The notes beneath the pieces are model-generated. The model did not search any database, had not been told where the DNA came from, and saw only the letters and a program-made list of their open reading frames with translations. Positions 1 through 14,200 of a stretch of 64,000 nt of DNA are shown in pieces (within the stretch, counting starts at the first letter, position 1; each line of letters starts with the position of its first letter). The DNA comes from Anas platyrhynchos (Eukaryota > Chordata > Aves > Anseriformes > Anatidae): NCBI RefSeq assembly GCF_047663525.1, contig NC_092592.1:24175001-24239000 (forward strand). Reading direction: 5' to 3'. A program made the translations under genes and the position numbers.

Positions 1-3000
1 ACTTAGAGAGGGAGGAAGATCTGCACTATTACATGTAACACGATTATTTAAATGGCCTGCATGCCTAGAAATTCCTACAGTCTTCCACTAATGTTTTTCC
101 ATGGGCAGCGCATTCAGACATTGAAGTTGCCATTGCCATTTTAATTCTAAACACACTTATTCCAGCCTTGAGTTGCTCCCTGTCTGGTAGACACGAGCTA
201 CATTTAGGTGGAACCAGCACCATGGGTGTCTTAGGGAAGTCAGACAAGTATCACTTCTGATCTGTCCCGAAATGGCAAACACCAACATATGTTGGTGCTG
301 TGTTTAGCAGAGAGGATCTAGTTGGTTACACCAGAGTGAAGAACGAGGACAAACAGCCCTGGGCTTGCACCATCTCCTGCAGTAGTTAACTCCAGCTTTG
401 GGTGGGTTCCAACAGGGGCACAACTGTCTCCTGGGAGCTCACCACTCTTGAAAGCAAAACCCAAGTTTTAACATTTATTGCAGGACAGTGGTGTTAATAT
501 TGAATTTTTAAAAAAGAAATAGTGTAAATTAACTGAAGTGTAGCAAAGCATAAGAGCCTTGGGGTTTGGACATAAGAAGTTTAATTTCATAGTTTTGTTG
601 TTGTTGTTAATTTACACTTTTCTCAAAGCACAGGGAAAGCTAACGTGAGAATTTGTGTATTGAATCAACATGATGTTACACAGTAAAGCATTTTTTTTTG
701 TTGCTTTTTGATGATCTTTTGCACACAGAATAGTAAGGCTTAAACGACTGAGAGAGTTGCAGCCTCTCTAGCCTCTAGGCATCTGCCGTGGGTGCCTGGA
801 ACAGTAGGGGCTCCCAGAGCTGTCATCAGTCAACACCCTCCCAGCAGCCTCCAAAGCTCGGCAGGTGATGTAAGCCCAGCGTGTGAATAGGTTTGCATTT
901 TTTCCACAAAGATCATGCCCAGGGACAACCTTATGAAGTTTGCAGTTTGACTAGCTCTGAATAACCCGGATCTATGGCTAACACTACTTGAAAAGATGTT
1001 ATGAGAGAAAAGCACTTTTTGGCACTCCTCAAAAATATCAGCCATATATTGTTTCACCCAAACCCTAAGGTCAGTATACTGCTTATGTGTACTGGCTTAA
1101 CCCTGAAAGCATCACTGCTACCATATAAAATTTTAGACAAAATCAATGATTTTTACTTTCTAACACTTCAGATTAACAGTCAGAAAGCCTGAGTAAAGGG
1201 TCATGCAAAGTCTATACACTCAGCCAGAAGCTGCCCAGGTACCTGAGTACTTGGGTGAAATTTTACCTGAGTAAAATGTCCTGTTACAGGCTTCAAGCTC
1301 CAGGAGAAGCCTTCCTGAAGGAGCCTGGCTCTGGGTCTGCCCTGAGGACGGTTCCACTGTCTGTTCCTTCAAGGAGCAACGTGTGCGTCGCTGGGAACAT
1401 TTGTTGTGCACCTTTCCCAACACAAGAGGTGATTACAGCACTGGCAGAGCAAGCAGCAGATTTGCATTCAGGTCCCTGCTCAGCCTAAGATAATTCAAAT
1501 CCACATGTCCTATTTTCAGGGCTACAGCTTATCCTGGAAGAACACCCTTCCCTCTCCTTTTGAATGCATGCCACCAAATCAAAATTAATTAAAAGGAGAG
1601 AAAGCATGAATACAAAGAAACAAAAAAAGCTGCAGGACTGTGGGCTAATGCTTAGGGCACTCACTGAGAAGAGGGGAGTCCTGAGCCATGGCTCGTGTCC
1701 CTAAGATGAGTTGTGTTTGGCACTTGATCAATAATACATGCAAGCATTTCTGGCAGCAGAGAGTATAGCCAGGGCTCCCTGCCTGCTTTGGAGTGCCCTG
1801 AGCATGGTGAAGGCTTTCAGTGAGCTCTCAGTCCTTCCCCAGACAGCCACCAGGGTTTTTGTCTGCACCACTGCAACCTGCGAGCCAAGGGCACCGTGAC
1901 TGAGTGGCTCCTGCCACTGGGATGAGCTGAGGCTCTGCTGCTGGGTGTGGACAAGGCCAAAGCAGAGCCAGATGCTGAGACGCTTTGGGCATGTAAGGTG
2001 GTGCAGCTCAGGGTGCATTGGCAGAGGAAGTAGGTATGTCAGAGTTTTCTCCAGTTCTGGGAGTCAACCAAGCAAGGAGAGTCCAGGAACAGGTGCTTGA
2101 GTCCTGGCTGGGTCCTTTCCAATGTCTTGTATCCTTTTTTGTCTCTTTCAGCTCAGTTAGTCCAAATTCCCTCATGGCATGGACCTAACAGGCCTCTGAA
2201 AGGCTGAGAATTTCAAGGCATTACGCATTATTAGTGCAACTAAGCATGAGAAATGCCCTCCAGTATGAGGAAAAGCTACCCTTAAATCTGCTTCCAGTCT
2301 CTCCATTAATCTTAAGGCTGTCTGTTCAAGAAACTTCTGACAACGATGCTGTTCATTTCAGTACTTACTGATACTGGCTGTTTTTGGGGATGTGTAAGTT
2401 TGGCTGTAATGACTTCTTAGTCTGGACAAGCTCAGCCAGGACATGTTACTGGAAGAGGGATCAGCATTGGCTCGCTCTGCTGTGTTGGCAGGCTTTCCCC
2501 GTCAGTGATGCCTGTTTTCTTTGCTGCTGGAGCCAGAGAGAGAAAGCTGAAATGGAAGTTGGGATTGGCAAGGCAGGAGTGAGGTGTAAGGACGTGAATC
2601 TCAGCATTCTAATCACAGCTACGGTTGCAGTTAGAGATACGGCAAAGATAAAATATGCAGCGTGCCTGAGGGACCTATATATCCAACTGCTCCTGGATTG
2701 CTATCTGACAAGTTAATTAACCATAACAATGTTGAAATACATACTCAGAATGATTGCTTGGGACTGGACTCAGCATTCTCTCATCATAGTGCCACAGAGA
2801 GAGCAGATGATAGAAACTTCAGGGAGTAAAGGAAGGAGTGAAATAAGAGATCTGTTTCTCAGCCAGGATGAGGGCATTCAGTCCAACAAATCCCACATTA
2901 CAAGTGACGTTAAAGATGAGTGAGATCCTTCCAAACCACAGTCTGGACCCTAAACATGCTTGGAGAACTGAAGAATAAATAAGTTTTCCTCTATGGCATG

Positions 3001-5815
3001 TTCACCTCTAAATTAACTTTAAAAATAAAAATAAATAATCCTGGTTTTAAGGAGGCTTCTTTTCTCGAACTTCTGTTTTCTAGTGTCTTCCAATTTATTT
3101 CACCCCAGAGTGGGCATTTGTGAGTCCTCAGGCTTTCTGTGGATGGCAGAACAAGAGCATGAGCTGGGGAGTGATGATGGAGCATGTTTTCAGGGTGAGC
3201 AGCACGAGGCTCTGAGTTCAGCTCACTGAATGAATCGCTTGCTCAGCTGCAGACACTCGGATACACAGTGCTGAGCGTCTGCACTTAGATACATCATGAT
3301 TGTTGGTGTCTGCTGACAGGTTTTGGTGCAGGGGAATGAAATCCTCTCTGTGAAGGAGAAAAGTGCAGAGGTGGCCGTAGCTGATGACTTCTGTCTTGTG
3401 GGAAATGCTGATGTGTCAGCATTTGTTCTTGTCTGTGTGGGACAGAGAGGTGAACAAGTTTGATATGTGTGGTTTGCTGGTAGAGAAAAATATCTGTCGT
3501 ATGGCAGGTCGAAGTGAAAATCCAAACCTGGCCACCATTATTTGCCTTGGCTGTTTGTATATATGTTCATCAGAAGCATTCTTAAATACCTTTAAAAATT
3601 TCAACTTTTTGTTCTGTTTTATTAGCTGTAGTATATTTATGTATTTAGGTATATTTATGCATGGTTTGATTCATCTCTCGTGTACCTTGTGCTTTTACAA
3701 AACTTCGCAATTGAATGAGCTGCTTGGAAAAATTGGCAGGTTTGTGGTGGGGGTTTCTTCCAGCATGTGAATGTCTGGGCCATCTTCATTTCCTGAATAA
3801 TTGATGATCAAAGGAAAGCATCTCCTCTGAATCGAAAATTAATTGTAGCCAAACTGTAGGGAACTCCAGCAATGATAAACAAACATAACAAACACCACCA
3901 CCAAATAAATAATAATAATAATAAAACTCATAAAAATGAGTTAAATGAGTTCAGTTTTCTTTTCCTCAGAGATAAATGTCACTGTTTAATCAGAATCTTT
4001 TCGGTTGCACTGTTTATTCACCTGAAAGCAAGCACCACAACATATTCTTCTTTCCTCACCATAATTTGTTGTTTTCTTTCAAGCCACAATACCCTGTTCC
4101 AGGAAGAAACCTGGGAGGAGGGCATGGGGAGGGATTAGGAGGCCAGTAGAGCAATATTTGATTATTGCAGGCAGCAGAAAAAACTCAGACGTTGCTTTAA
4201 CATTACCCCTAGCCAAAGTTCTAAATGTCACTGTGTTTTGGATAGATGTTTATTGAGACAAAACAGTAAGATGTGGTAGATGTAGCTGAACGTTCATTTT
4301 CATTTTATGGTGGCTGGCTGTTTCTGATTGAATGAGGAAAGCCAACAATGCAAATAGACCAAAATGAAGTTTTGGAGTAAACATCGCATCTTGCAGTCCT
4401 TAAGCAAATTTCCAAATAATTCAGATGGAAATCTTGCTGCAGGAAGGATCATTTTTTGGCAACAAAATATAAAAGCTACAGCAAAACATGGGTAATTTTG
4501 ACATGATTTATTGACTTTCTTTCTTGTAAATGACTTTCTTCTTATTTGTGCTTGTAACAAGAAATCTCCTCCTTTCTGCACAGCCACAGAGCCTGCTTTA
4601 AAACCTAAAAATTGTTATTGGCCTGTTTTCAGCTGCTTCTCTTGACGTCAGCAGGGAGATCTGGCTCTCCCTAAAACACGTTAAAGTAGTGGATATGAAT
4701 GTTATAAATATATCAAGAAATAAAGAGATTTCTTCAAAATAAGGGAGCAGCAGCTCCTACATCAGCAGATACCCTGCCATCTCCACTAAGCAGTAGGCAG
4801 AGGTATGGCTGTCTGGATAGCTGCCCTTCTCCTGTGCTGTTGGCTTCTGTTCTAAAGCACATCTATTATTTCTGAAGGATTCAGTCATATCAAGTTAAAT
4901 CTAAACAAAGGAAGGTCCTGACAAGTCAGACTAAAAAGCAGAATCATTTTACTACAGAGTCAAAAATAAATCAAATGTTTGCAACAACTTTATATTCCCT
5001 GTGCAGAAATAATGCTTCCTATTCGGGCATGACGACTGTGGTGGTTTTTTTTCACTGTGCTTTCACATTGAAGGAGATGCAGAGGGTAACCCAGGACATC
5101 AGTAAGTGGCTTTTCTTGTAACATGAGATTTTCATACAGCTTGCATATGAGCAAAGCGTTTGTGTGCAACTCAGCATGAATAATCCTGCAAAGATGATCA
5201 TACTTGGTTATTGATGGAAAGATGATACAGTTCCTCAGCCACACAGAAGCAGCTCTCCCGATGGTTTGCATTAGTTCATATAGAAGGCATTCAGACTATG
5301 TTGCCAGCAGACAGCTCTGCCTTTTTAGGATGAGGCAGTGTTCTTGTCGGAGTCTGCACTTTTCCGTGTTGCACAGGAGCCTGATGAATGGGCAGATGTT
5401 ATACCAATCTGACTCTCACTTCTTTCATGCCAGATTGATTATGCTGTCTCAACATAACACAGAGCCTCTCTCCCTAGGGTATATGTTGGCATTTCTTTGA
5501 GTCTAAATATGTAATTTGCTGTCTTTCTGAAGGCATAGATTGTGTTCATCGCCATCTGTGGGTGAAAGCTATATTCTTCACATGCTTAGGTCCACATAAA
5601 ATCCTAAAGATTTGTGCACAGGAGGGAGAATTTCTATCTCTTCCCTCTGCCAGCAGGGGATTTTTAATGTGGGAACATCCTGAGGAGGTGTTGTAATATT
5701 ATTAAGCAATTACTGTTAGGGCTACCTGGACCAGTCAGTCCTGAGCCTTGAATTGTTGCAGAATACACATCTAAAATATTGGACACTGAAATCTTTGGCA
5801 TTTGGTACATATCTG
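1..5815. other. Intergenic DNA, no gene recognised
   Basis: Stops are frequent in all frames. The open frames present are short, without recognisable domains, and many overlap on both strands. I see no transposable element that I can name, no tRNA-like fold and no CpG island. In mammals the upstream neighbour of HECTD2 is PCGF5, but no PCGF5-like coding exon was recognised here. Confidence 0.6.
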
Positions 5816-5853
<38 letters not shown>

Positions 5854-5855
5854 AA
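5816..5855. repeat. T18-A22 back-to-back homopolymers
   Basis: A run of 18 T is followed with no spacer by a run of 22 A. Together they form a self-complementary block that could extrude as a hairpin. It may be two abutting poly(A) tails of opposite orientation, or simple slippage. The run lengths are assembly-sensitive. Confidence 0.9.
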
Positions 5856-6465
5856 GGCAGCAGAAATAGCTCCAAGGATACTAATTCTCCCTACTCCCTA
5901 AAGAAATTTAACATGATAAACAGGATTCTTTGCAAAACTGAGCTGTGATCTACTCAGAGATCATGCCCTGACCCCACAAGGGCTAAAACTCTCCATTCAT
6001 AATAATCATGTAATATCTTGGCTCCTGTCACCACTGCTACTATAGCAGGGGAAAAAGAAAAAAAAAAATGTATTTACAAGAGAGCAGAGCCCAGTGCTTT
6101 ATGGAAGTGAAGGTGTTGGTCTCCACTTATGTGAAGCTACACTGAGGCCAGGTGCCTGCTGAGCAGCTGGTTGCTCACCACCTCCTGCGAGCTCAAGGAA
6201 CAGAAACCTTGCCCTGGTGGAGGCACTGGAGCCTGACCGTGGGTCACTGCAGCCCAGAGAACCAGATCAGTCACTGCCACTTGGCACAACAGCACTGTTG
6301 AGCTTTATTCACAAGCTTTCCACCACTTGATGCAGTCTGGATCATAATGTTTAGGCAAGGAAGTATCCTGATATAAATTTATGGTTTTGCAGAAGCTGTC
6401 AAATTACTTGTTTGCTCTCTGGTCTAAATTTGCAAACAAAGCCAGACTTTCTGAATGCTCAGAGG

Positions 6466-6484
6466 AAAAAAAAAAAAAAAAAAA
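6466..6484. repeat. Poly(A) homopolymer
   Basis: An A19 run. No retroelement body was recognised upstream of it. Confidence 0.85.
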
Positions 6485-9400
6485 TATTGTTCCACAGTAA
6501 GCTTAACCAGTTAACTTCCACTTGTAGAAAAAGAAGTCATACTCCAGGCTGCACAACTCCTTTGAACATCTTCTGACCCATGTTTGCCAGTAATGGATCT
6601 TCCTAGCAGGAAGTGTGGGTTATCATGGCACTGCTGTGAGAGCACCTCTGGGATCGATCGGTGGTGAGGAGGGAGAGTTTTGGAGTCCCACTGATTTTTT
6701 ATAAATCACAAAAGAGTGGTCAACCACAGAATCCTGACTAGTTTAGAAATTCTTTCTGTTGCCTAGGTTTCCATTGCAGCCATAACTAACAAAATGGCTG
6801 AACACAAAAAGAAAATTCCTCTTGCTCCTTCTCTACATGAGAAGTCCCAGGAACCACTCTTGGGAAACCTATCATTGCTATAGTATTTCATTTATTTTCC
6901 TGCAATAAACTGTCAGTTCCAGAAGGAAAACAGTCTTCTCCTAGACTCTCAGTCCAATAGGAGATTCATTTCTCCTAAGGACTTATATCAGTTCTCCTAT
7001 CTATAGCTTCTCTTACTTTATAGCTTTTGTTCCTGTAAGTTTCCCCAGGGACATTCCACAATACTTCCTGCTCCAGACTTTCACCAGCGCCAAAGAGAGC
7101 CGAAGTTACACCCATAACTTCCTTAGATTCCTGAGAGAATGCATAATCTCCTCTTTTTTTAGCTTGCTGTAACATGCTGAAGTGTTGCAAGCATTAGAAA
7201 CTGTTAAAAGGTCCAAATTGATGTCACCAAGAGATGAGCAGCGCATAAGGTCCCCAACCTGCATCTGTTATGCTGCTCTCTGTTAAATATACTGGAGGAT
7301 GCAATGCCTCTCATCTCACTGAGACTCCACTTTTTACCAAAGACCTGTACTTTTAATTAATAAAAGCTGAAAGAAAGCCTCAAGCAGAGGTGTTGTCTTG
7401 TAAATCATTAAATTCTTAAGTCTTGATCTGAAAAAAAGAACAGGTTTAGACTACCGTGCTAGCGCAGAACCTCACTACCTTCTCTCTCAAGGATTATAGC
7501 CTTCAGCAAGAAAAAAATGTGCAGAGGGTGTGAGAAAAAGAGAATCAGAGGTGAAATGTAATGTTGACCCGGGCAGTGCACTGTATTTATATACATATGG
7601 TTCTATTAACTACTAGAGCTTATTTCTCCAATGTAAAATATTTACAGCAACAGTTACATCACTGCAACAAAATTCTGCTTCCAGTTAAATTTGGAACAAT
7701 AGCACAAGCTTCTTATGGCCATTTTTACAACAATATCTGCTTAAGATATCTTGGAAAGCCATATAACATTTTATCCTTTTGAAAGACATTTCCTTAGCCA
7801 TGTACTATACTTGTTCCCCACTCTGCTTTTCTTGGAAACTGTATAAAAATGAAGTATTTGTTAGGACTTCCTCACTATGGGTTTCACTTTACTATGTAAG
7901 GGAGAAATGACTTTTTCCTTTCTTAATCCCCCTGCAATGTTAGTTAGAAAACTGTTTCAGTTTGAGAATGTCCATGTTGGGGCTGAAAAGGGAAGATTAT
8001 GGCTATAGAACCTGAATAAATCTCAAACAGTTGCTGAAGCTTGAATTATGTAGAAATTGTCAATAGTAGATCCATGATAGTGTCTTCCCTCTGCTACTTG
8101 CCTTCTTCAGTCTTGCAAAGGATCTATTAGATCTCCTCAAGGTTTTCACAGAGCACTGCACAAGCTGTATCAAAGAAAGTGGCTTAGGAATTACACTTTT
8201 GGGGGGTTATTTGTTTCTGTAAACAGGTTTGTATCTTTTTTTCCCCATTATTTTTAGTGAAAGTAATGGTTGCTAGAGTTGACCACATGACAGCAGTACA
8301 ATTCCTACCATAATGAGATTCAACCGTTTGAAAATATAAAAACTAAAATCTAAGGGTCCCTGAATAATAAAGAGAAGTGCTCTTTAGGTATTTAGGATAA
8401 GGTAGATTTGTGATCCTGACAATTCATTCTTGTACTAAACATCCAAACTCTTTAACTTCTATTTGAGGCAGTGCTTTTGCCATCTAGAAACCTAGAAATT
8501 TCCCTTACCCTACACAAAGGTTTTCAAATTTGGAAACGCCTCCAGCATGGTCAGTTAAAACAGTTTTGGTGGTGTTCATCTCATGGTTCTGTCCTTGTGT
8601 CACGGCAGTTCTGGGAGCAGGGCTAGCCATGGTAAAGGGCTCTGGCCCTACAGCAGTTCCCAGGTCAGCATCTCCTAACAGTCTGGTTACAGCCTGGTCC
8701 TATCCAGTTCCCTGAATGCCTACTGGGGGCCAGCTGCCAAAACCCATCTAAGTCCCCAGTGTCTGGACAGTGACTGACAGCTGTTTGTAAACCCTGGTTG
8801 CATGAATGCAGCCTGGCCTTTGCTGGGGCCATGGGATGCACAATTCTGCTCCCTGCATGCCAGAGCCACTGCCACCTCATATGAGCCCATTGGGGCTTCC
8901 TGTGAAATCTTAGTCGTGGTGTCCTCCTAATCCACTCCGGCAGGCTGATAAAGCCATTTGCTGGCTCCTGGCTTAGCCCAGCATGCTGCAAAGATGGGGA
9001 CACACCGAAGCGGAGATAATCACAATGCCAGCACTTTGGAGCTGCCATGCTATGAGATGCATGCTACCACTTGTGTTGCGAAGGCTAATGGAGCTCTGTT
9101 CCTGTGCATGTCCTTCAGGGGAAGAAAGAAATAGCAGCAATAGTGCTAGCATTGGCTGCCAAGCTGAGAAATCCACCGAATGCCATGCCCCTGCTCACCT
9201 TTGTGCCCCTCCAACATGTGAACTCAGCTGGTAATGAAAACAATTTACAAGGCAATAATTTCTAATTGGTGTCACCTATTAACTGCCACAAACCCAGAGG
9301 CATAGCAGCAACTCAGCTGTTATTCTTCCAAGAAATAAATATATCAACCATTTTATTTGCCCCTACAGAGGAGGAGGAGACAGACAAAGAAAGAAAGAAA

Positions 9401-11242
9401 GAAGCCACTAGCAAACAATTATCTAAAATTTTCTGCTTGGATAAGCAGATAGCTGGTATGAAAAAATCACACTCAAACAAAACAAGGTGGGGCTGTCTTT
9501 CATTTTCTAAAGACAAGAAAGCAATCTTTGGCTTTGTAGGTTGAAATGAAGTACAGGGAGAGGTGGAAACTCACTTTTCTGGGAGCTTCCCTCATTCTTT
9601 CCCCCATGCTTTCCAACCTCTACTAATCTAATCATTTTGTCATTTAGCATAGTTGTGAGCAGCGGGTAGGGCTAGAGGACTGACTAGATGGTATCTCTCT
9701 CCCTTTTTATTTTAAGGTCCTTTAGGGAATTTCCAGAACTCTTTTCCACCTGATGTAATTTGAACAGATTTTTCTAGTAAGACTTATGACAGGTTCAATT
9801 TTAACCCCATTGTTTTTGCAAATGACAATTTATTTAAATTTATTGAAAAGTAACATTAGCACCAAACCCAAAAATAATCTGACATTTTTTGGCAATTGAA
9901 GGAAAGCTGTAACACAAGACAGGAAAAAAAAGTTTTCCTATGTTATTGACCTGCTCAGGGCAGGTGGAGATTGGCATGGCCACTCATGTAATTTTATCTC
10001 AGGCTTTGCTTGCTGTCTTTGCTTGATGTCTTGCTACCCCCTGATGAAGCCTGAAATGCAGCACACTGAGCTGAGCTGTTGTATGGCCATCCTTGTGCTG
10101 TGCTGGAAGGAGGGACGGGGCTGACATAACTACTTCAGGAGACATGGGCGATCCTTCACACAGTAAATGTGGTGAATTTTGGTTAAAGTAAATAAAGCTC
10201 TCTAGTCAAGGAGCTGCTACGTGAGAATGTCTGCTGAGGCCAGAGTTAGTTTCTTTAGCTTTAAACTTGACATTTTATCTTCATGTTTTTCTAACTCATT
10301 TAACTGTGAGACGTTGGTATTGGAGTCAATCAGATATGGAGGTTTATTTGTGCTGTTATTCGTATCTGTTCTCATACTTCATTGGTTTTTTAGGCTGCAC
10401 GACAGGGAGAGTTGAGGTCTATCTTTCTCCTGCTTGTGTGTTAGTTATTCTAGCATAGGATTGATAACACTCAAGGTTTATTGCTTCAATAATGCCTGCA
10501 GAGTGCCTTGTCATCATTGCTTGGATGTGTTGGAAATTGGAGCGGAGGCTTGAGGCCTGGGTTTCTGCCCATGGCAAAAGAGCTGCTCAGCACAAAGCAG
10601 GGTATACATAGAGGCTCCACCAGTGCAGCCCGTGTTGCCACCAGGCCTTGGGAAGCAGGACCAAAGCTCAGCCACAGCCCAGCTGCTGCCTGACGTCCTG
10701 CTGCGAGCGAAGGAGAGATTTCAAGCATTTTCCAGAAATATGGTGCTCCCATAAAGGTTCCCCTGTTCATCAAATGGAAGACACTTGTGCTACTGAGACA
10801 CTCTGGGCCAGTGGTGGGAGTGAAGGCAGACAGAAAGGTTTTTGTTCTGTGGTGGGGAGGTGGATAGCTCTTCATGTTCAGTTATCAGCTTGAACATTAC
10901 TTACCAAATCTGGTATCTGAAGCATGATTTGGCTTGCTGAAAAACCTACAGTTGCATTCTTGCTGAGGTGATGCAGGAAGGGCAAACAGCATGTAAGTTC
11001 TTATGGGCAAAGGCCAGAAGTCCTACATGGTCTTCTCCTGATACATCTTTTGGTAGTTTGAGAAGTTTCTGTATCCAAGATTGCAATCAGGCTATCAGGC
11101 TCAGTAGTCTCAGGCTTATGTATATATTTTAATTTCTTATTAGTCTGTTTAGGCTTATGACCTACCACTCTGCAACAGTCAGTTCAACAATTTAATTTTA
11201 CAGGGTAAAAAAGGGGAAGAAAAAAACATAATTAAATTCCTC

Positions 11243-11266
11243 TTTTTTTTTTTTTTTTTTTTTTTT
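11243..11266. repeat. Poly(T) homopolymer
   Basis: A T24 run. Read on the minus strand it would be a poly(A) tail, but the sequence that would precede it is not a recognised retroelement. Confidence 0.85.
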
Positions 11267-14200
11267 CCGTACTTCTGCTACAGAAAGACCTTGCATTGTG
11301 AGAGTGAATAATCATCTCCAGGCAGACATGTCCCTGCTTGCTGTCTGTGCCCTTCTAATGTCCTAGCCTAGCGCTGGATTGATGCCAGTCGTGGATTAAC
11401 ATGCATTTCCTTAACATGGGGAAGTGGGACATCACATGAATATTATCTTTGAATTGCCTCTGGCTGTTTTTGCCAGCCATCTGTCCAAACTCTGCAACAA
11501 CAGCCATTTGTTTGGGTTGAATACGGTGCTCTGGTTCAGGCCTGTATCACTGCTCCTTTCCTTAGGACCTCACTTGCTCCCTCCACTCTAACCAGTACAT
11601 CCCAGCACACAGCAACCCACATGAAGCACTGAATTCATGTTTTTGTTGTATGCCAGAAGGAGAAAGCTGTCACTGAGACAAGCTTGCTCTAAAATGGCCA
11701 GTGGCCTTGGGCTCAAGGCCTACACACCAGCAAGGCAACAGGCCCTGGGTGAAGCAAGGGAGCAAGAGCTTGGCCCGGTCATCTCACGAGTGCCCTGAAT
11801 GCCAGCTGCTGCTGTTATCGAGACCTGTCTTTCTTAGCTCTGAGTGGAGAAGCCCTTATCTCAAAGCTCTTGTAAAAATAAAAAGAAAGAAATCTACCTT
11901 TCCAACTGCTACCCCAAACCATGCAACTGATAGATCCTAAATCTGCTCTCCCAGGTCTCGGTATGGCTCAGTAGTCAGTCTTGTGTATGTGTGTGTATAT
12001 ATATACAAAATAATAATAATAAAAAAAAGCTTCTGAAAATATTATACTGAGGCAAGCCAAAAAGGCTATGATTTCTACAGGACAAACATACGAACTGTGC
12101 TTTCAAAAGACCTAACCCATAGTGAAGTACGGTAATTGTCAACATGTGTATCTTATTTTCAAATGGCAATTCAGCCAATTTCAGTTAATAAACTGAATTA
12201 TGTATTTGTTTACAGTACTCTATTCAAAAGAAAAGTCACATTTATAATAACCACATGCACATGGAAGTTCTTTTATTCATGTCTTATCAGTTGTTCATGC
12301 TTTTAGAAGATTCCTCTTATTCCAATTTCACTGAAGCAAGAATTATTTTAGTTCAGAATATGATTAAAGAAAAATTAGTTAAGCAAGCTTGTTTACTAAG
12401 CAGCGCAGATGAAATGAGAGTCATTGTTGCTCCGTATCGGATCTGTTCTGGTGTTTCTGCTGACAGACAAAGCTGGTGTGCTCTGTGCCTGCCCCACAAA
12501 TCTGGCCACGTGCCAGCAGGACTCGGGAGCTGCAGCTGGAGCAGCAGCCCAGTGACCAGCATCACCTCCTTTCCCTTTGTCCCCCTCTTTTCCAGAGCAA
12601 GTGAACGTTTCAGACTTTTGACAGATCCAAGTGCCGCTGTCACTCAGTACAACCTTGCAAATAATGTCTTTCAAACACTGCTCTCCACATTGTCCAGATT
12701 GCGTCATTCCCACACAAACCAAGCCAAATTAATGTATTTTTAAAGTCCCTATTACAAAAGCATAGAAAGTGTGTACATAGCAGTTTAAAGGAGAAAGGAC
12801 ATGCTGCCAAAACCAATGGAGAAGTTAACACCATATTCAATTGTTTTTAACAGTTGCAAAACAGAATGTTCTCTTTTCCAGTCCATTTAAGTCTTATGAT
12901 GGGCTTAGCCAAAGTTATGATTGTATTACCAGAAGGAGGTAAGTAGTGATGGATTTTCTGCTGGAATATATTTTTTTCATTGTTGTGCTTCAGCTTTCAT
13001 GTGAAGAACCATTTTCATTCATCTAGTCTTTACCTAATTTATATATTTATATTCTCTACCTCTTTCCTGTGTTTTGCAATCCCAAAATAAGTAGTTAACC
13101 ACACAAAGGTACTTTAATATTTCTGTCTGCTGTTGCTCCCTTAACTCCAAGCTCCTAGCAGGTAGAACAACTGCAAGATATCCTTACTCCCTTTGAGTGG
13201 TGCCTCACTTCACAAATAGCTTTACTGACATCGGTGGATGTCCTCGTTATGTCTGGCAGCAGCTATCAAACAGATTTATCAGCCTGGTGAGATTCTGGCA
13301 GTTCCAACAGGGTCACCAGCCTGACAGAAGTACAATTGTTCATACAGTTTATATGGTCAGAAGCCCAACAGAAGTGGGATAAAACTGAGGAAAAAAACAT
13401 GAGAAGAGCTGCAGTAAAAGCTAAATAGCTGTGAACACTGATACTGTGATCTGCCTCTCATTCGTAAACACTGCTGTTGAATTCTGTGAAACTCCTTTAA
13501 GTGTTTTATCATCTAAAATAGAGAAACAATTTTTTGCATTTGAATATAATCTGTGCACATCAGGATGGTTCATACATACAAACATTAAGGCCACACTGCA
13601 AAGAGCTCCAAATGGCTATCTTCAGATACCATCTCAGCTTTGTTGCAGAAGTCGTTGCAATAGCTTTTATGGACAGATGGAAAATATTATGCCTTGTTTT
13701 TTTTCAGCTACAATGTCACGAGGGATTTTCCTTTAAAAGACTTAATCTTGATCATACCATGTCCCCCCAAATTGTCCTACTTGTTCTGTTCTCTCAAAAG
13801 AACCACCTGACAGGCATTTATCCTTGTGTTTGCTAAATAATACAATAAGAGGTCCATTTAAATACAGAGCTAATCCCACAACATTTCCTTTCATTTCAGC
13901 TACTTTGTTGTTTCATCATGTTAATTAAGTATTTAAGAGGCCAAAATCACTGTTGTAATAGTCAAGGAATGGGAGTTAGTTAAGCTCCACATCTAAAACT
14001 AATAAACTTGTCAAAATCTATAGGGTCTGATAATAACCAGCATGTTGTTTTGCGATGATAACTCCATCCTTATAGAATGCAGCACTTCATAAAACTTGAA
14101 TTATTCCGTATGTCTGAGTACTATGAACAAAGATGCTAGGCACCTGGGAGACTGGCTGTGGGAACCGGTAAGAGCTAAGAGCATGCAGAGCTATCCAATT

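Noticed and set aside
12255..12743. A 162-residue + strand open frame upstream
   Set aside because: No domain, no conserved pattern, no promoter or splice context. Such a length is expected now and then by chance in 64 kb.
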